Shown here piece after piece: positions 5,266 to 7,349 of a stretch of DNA of 7,349 bases. Below the pieces are notes generated by a model. It searched no databases. It was not told the origin of the DNA and saw only the letters and a program-made list of their open reading frames with translations. Origin of the DNA: Muribaculaceae bacterium. Lineage in GTDB: Bacteria; Bacteroidota; Bacteroidia; Bacteroidales; Muribaculaceae. The stretch is taken from positions 1 to 7,349 of the forward strand of contig JAEEVB010000119.1 in NCBI GenBank assembly GCA_016287065.1, written 5' to 3'. Position 1 is the stretch's first letter, and each line of letters starts with the position of its first letter. The translations under genes and the position numbers were made by a program.

Positions 5266-7349
5266 ATGAAACCAGCAGCCAAAAAAATATATAAGGTAAT
5301 AAGAACCATATTGGTGACAACCATCATCACGGTGGTTGTGCTCTATGGTCTTGCCTATATTCTGCTTTCGATACCGGCAATCCAGAATAAGATTAAGGCT
5401 TATGGCGAAAAGGAACTGAGCGAGTATCTCAAGACCGAAGTCACTATAGGCGATATTTCTATCAAACCTTTCAATCAGTTGATTCTCTATGATGTGAAGA
5501 TACCAGATCAGAAAGGTGGGAAGATGATAGACGTGGAGAAGATAGGTGCAGGTGTGAGCATCTATAACCTGATATTGAAGCGGAAACTAGTGCTTACCTA
5601 TGCCGAGGTGATAGGGTTGAACGGCCATGTGACGCGCCCCGACCCGCAATCGCCCATGAACATTCAGTTCCTGATCGATGCGCTATCGCCTAAGGACAAC
5701 AAACCCAAGAAGCCCACCGATGTGACGATACATAACATTGTGATACGCAAGAGCGCGCTGACCTATGATGTGTTATCGGAACCCGAACTGGCAGGTCGAT
5801 TTGATATGAATCATGTGAAGGTGACGGACTTGCGTGCCGATGTGGATTTCGAGAAACTCAAGAATCATCCGCTCGACCTGTCGCTCGACGTGAAGCGCCT
5901 GTCGTTTAAGGAGAAGAGCGGCTTGAACCTGAAGAATATTTCTTGCCATTTTGATATGGATGAGAAGCAGATGCGTGTGAAGGACTTGAATGTGGAGTTT
6001 CCCGGTACCAAGATTGCTCCCTCACACGAGATTGTGCTGAACTATAACTCGCCTAAGACTATCGCGACCGACCTCATGGGGCAGACCCATCATCTTGAAC
6101 TACGTGACAATTATATTACCTTGAGCGATTTCAAGGGTTTTGCGCCACAACTCAAGGATTTCACCAAACCATTGCGACTGACAGCTCAGTTGAGTGGCAA
6201 TACCGACGAAGTGCATATAGGCAATTTCCATTTGGTCAGTGATGACAAGAGCACTGAGATAGACGTCAAGGGTGATGTGTATAACTTGAGCAATTTGAAT
6301 GCGCTCTCGTTTGACGTTCCCGCTTATGATTTGAAGACTTCACCTGGCAAACTTATGGACTTGCTGGGAGAAAATGTGCTGAATGTCTCGCCCATTGTGA
6401 AGTCGATCATACGCAATTGCAAGTCCCTTCATTTGAAAGGAAATGTGAAAGGAACTCCCGATAACATTCAGAGTAAAAGCGACATATCTACCCCTCTTGG
6501 GAATGTGACAGTCGATGGTGCATTCAAGAAAAATGCGGCAGGGGAGATGAAGTTTGACGGGCATATTGAGACACCACACCTGAATGTTGGCGGGCTTATC
6601 GACAAACTCGATATCTTTGGCGAAGTGGGTATGAACACTGATGTGTCGGTGTCGTTGCTCAAGAATCAGTTGCAATCGGCTCAACTGAAAGGAACGATAG
6701 CCTTCGTTGACTTTAAGGGCACCCGTTATCACAACATTAATGCCGACTTTACCGGTAAGAGGAATGAATTTCACGGTCTTCTTTCAATGAATGACCCCGA
6801 TGGGGAGATTGAATTGAATGGCGATGCGGTGCTCAATGGAAAAGACACGAAAATTGACTTAGACTTGATGGCAAATCACCTGGCCCTCTCAAAATTCAAA
6901 TCGCTGAGCCCCGGTTTGCCCGATAATACCTTGTCGCTCAAAATGAATGCTTCGTTTAAGGGGAATGACATCAATAATGCTACCGGTGTGATTGATATCA
7001 GTGACTTGACAATAGCCAAGGCGAAAGGAACTCCGATTCACTTTAACCATATTGAATTGCTGGCGCAAAGCGATGCGCGTCCGAAACTCATCAGTATCTC
7101 GTCGGACTTCGTGAACGGCCAGATCGAGGGAGAGTATGACTTCAAGACCATAGTGCCGGCGGTGAAAGGTATGCTTGCGCAGGCTTTTCCTGACATGTTC
7201 GGGCAATATGCCAGTTATACGGGACGTCAGTCGGACAACAATTTCACCTTTCATTTCGTGGTCGACCCTAACGAAAAATTCAATGCACTGGTTCAGACTC
7301 CTGTGAAGCTGGTTTACAAGGCAACTGTGACAGGCAACCTGAAGGCTGT
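5266..7349 (+). CDS. TamB/AsmA-like translocation and assembly protein, 3' end beyond window
   Basis: The frame is open from the ATG at 5266 to the window edge, giving 694 complete codons with no stop. The protein begins with a basic stretch (MKPAAKKIYKVIR) and one hydrophobic segment at about residues 14-36 (ILVTTIITVVVLYGLAYILL), an uncleaved anchor in the inner membrane. The rest has no further membrane span. It is a long series of beta strands with repeating themes such as 'L..VKIP', 'V.I.N..IRKS.LTYD', 'LKGNVKGT..NI' and 'LNGDAVLNGKDTKIDLDLMA', as in AsmA/TamB proteins whose beta-taco fold spans the periplasm. The opening 'IPAIQNKIKAYGEKELSEYLKTEVTIGDISI' closely resembles Bacteroidales TamB-like proteins, usually about 1,450-1,500 residues, so roughly half may be missing. 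The DUF490 part that defines TamB would be in the missing half. Likely roles are outer-membrane protein assembly or phospholipid transport. TamB is favoured over AsmA by length and start. Confidence 0.82.
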   Translation, partial: MKPAAKKIYKVIRTILVTTIITVVVLYGLAYILLSIPAIQNKIKAYGEKELSEYLKTEVTIGDISIKPFNQLILYDVKIPDQKGGKMIDVEKIGAGVSIYNLILKRKLVLTYAEVIGLNGHVTRPDPQSPMNIQFLIDALSPKDNKPKKPTDVTIHNIVIRKSALTYDVLSEPELAGRFDMNHVKVTDLRADVDFEKLKNHPLDLSLDVKRLSFKEKSGLNLKNISCHFDMDEKQMRVKDLNVEFPGTKIAPSHEIVLNYNSPKTIATDLMGQTHHLELRDNYITLSDFKGFAPQLKDFTKPLRLTAQLSGNTDEVHIGNFHLVSDDKSTEIDVKGDVYNLSNLNALSFDVPAYDLKTSPGKLMDLLGENVLNVSPIVKSIIRNCKSLHLKGNVKGTPDNIQSKSDISTPLGNVTVDGAFKKNAAGEMKFDGHIETPHLNVGGLIDKLDIFGEVGMNTDVSVSLLKNQLQSAQLKGTIAFVDFKGTRYHNINADFTGKRNEFHGLLSMNDPDGEIELNGDAVLNGKDTKIDLDLMANHLALSKFKSLSPGLPDNTLSLKMNASFKGNDINNATGVIDISDLTIAKAKGTPIHFNHIELLAQSDARPKLISISSDFVNGQIEGEYDFKTIVPAVKGMLAQAFPDMFGQYASYTGRQSDNNFTFHFVVDPNEKFNALVQTPVKLVYKATVTGNLKA

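Noticed and set aside
6340..7254. Minus-strand open frames of 144, 64 and 121 codons
   Set aside because: All lie opposite the uninterrupted TamB-like frame that runs to the window edge and are best read as its shadows.

Overview
The window looks like chromosomal DNA of a gut-type Bacteroidales bacterium (Prevotellaceae or Muribaculaceae would fit). The evidence is a BspA-like leucine-rich-repeat surface protein, a PepSY-like periplasmic protein, a TamB/AsmA-type envelope protein, starts without Shine-Dalgarno sequences, and upstream elements matching the Bacteroidetes promoter consensus (TTTG, about 20 nt, TAnnTTTG). All supported genes are on the + strand. The genus is inferred; no marker gene is present.

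Layout. Bases 1-56 are at most the last codons of an upstream gene, followed by a strong intrinsic terminator (58-84). Bases 104-209 hold an unusual 9-bp-period array built on the tetramer CTAG. A promoter at 254-285 then leads into a secreted BspA-like protein that ends in a dockerin type I module (346-2592). A short gap with a promoter leads to a small exported PepSY-like protein (2676-3107), closed by a clear terminator (3128-3159). After an intergenic region with two inverted repeats, one of them on the predicted -7 box, comes glutamine-dependent NAD+ synthetase nadE (3247-5226). Thirty-nine bases later begins a long TamB/AsmA-like membrane-anchored protein (5266 to the window end), which is cut off by the window edge.

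The first two genes appear to be separate transcription units making exported proteins. nadE is housekeeping: it makes NAD+ from deamido-NAD+, ATP and glutamine. The TamB-like gene could be read through from nadE or use its own promoter overlapping the nadE stop codon. No defence system, CRISPR array, transposase, tRNA or rRNA was seen. The least explained element is the CTAG array. The dockerin on a BspA-like protein and the operator-like palindrome at nadE are the next most interesting.
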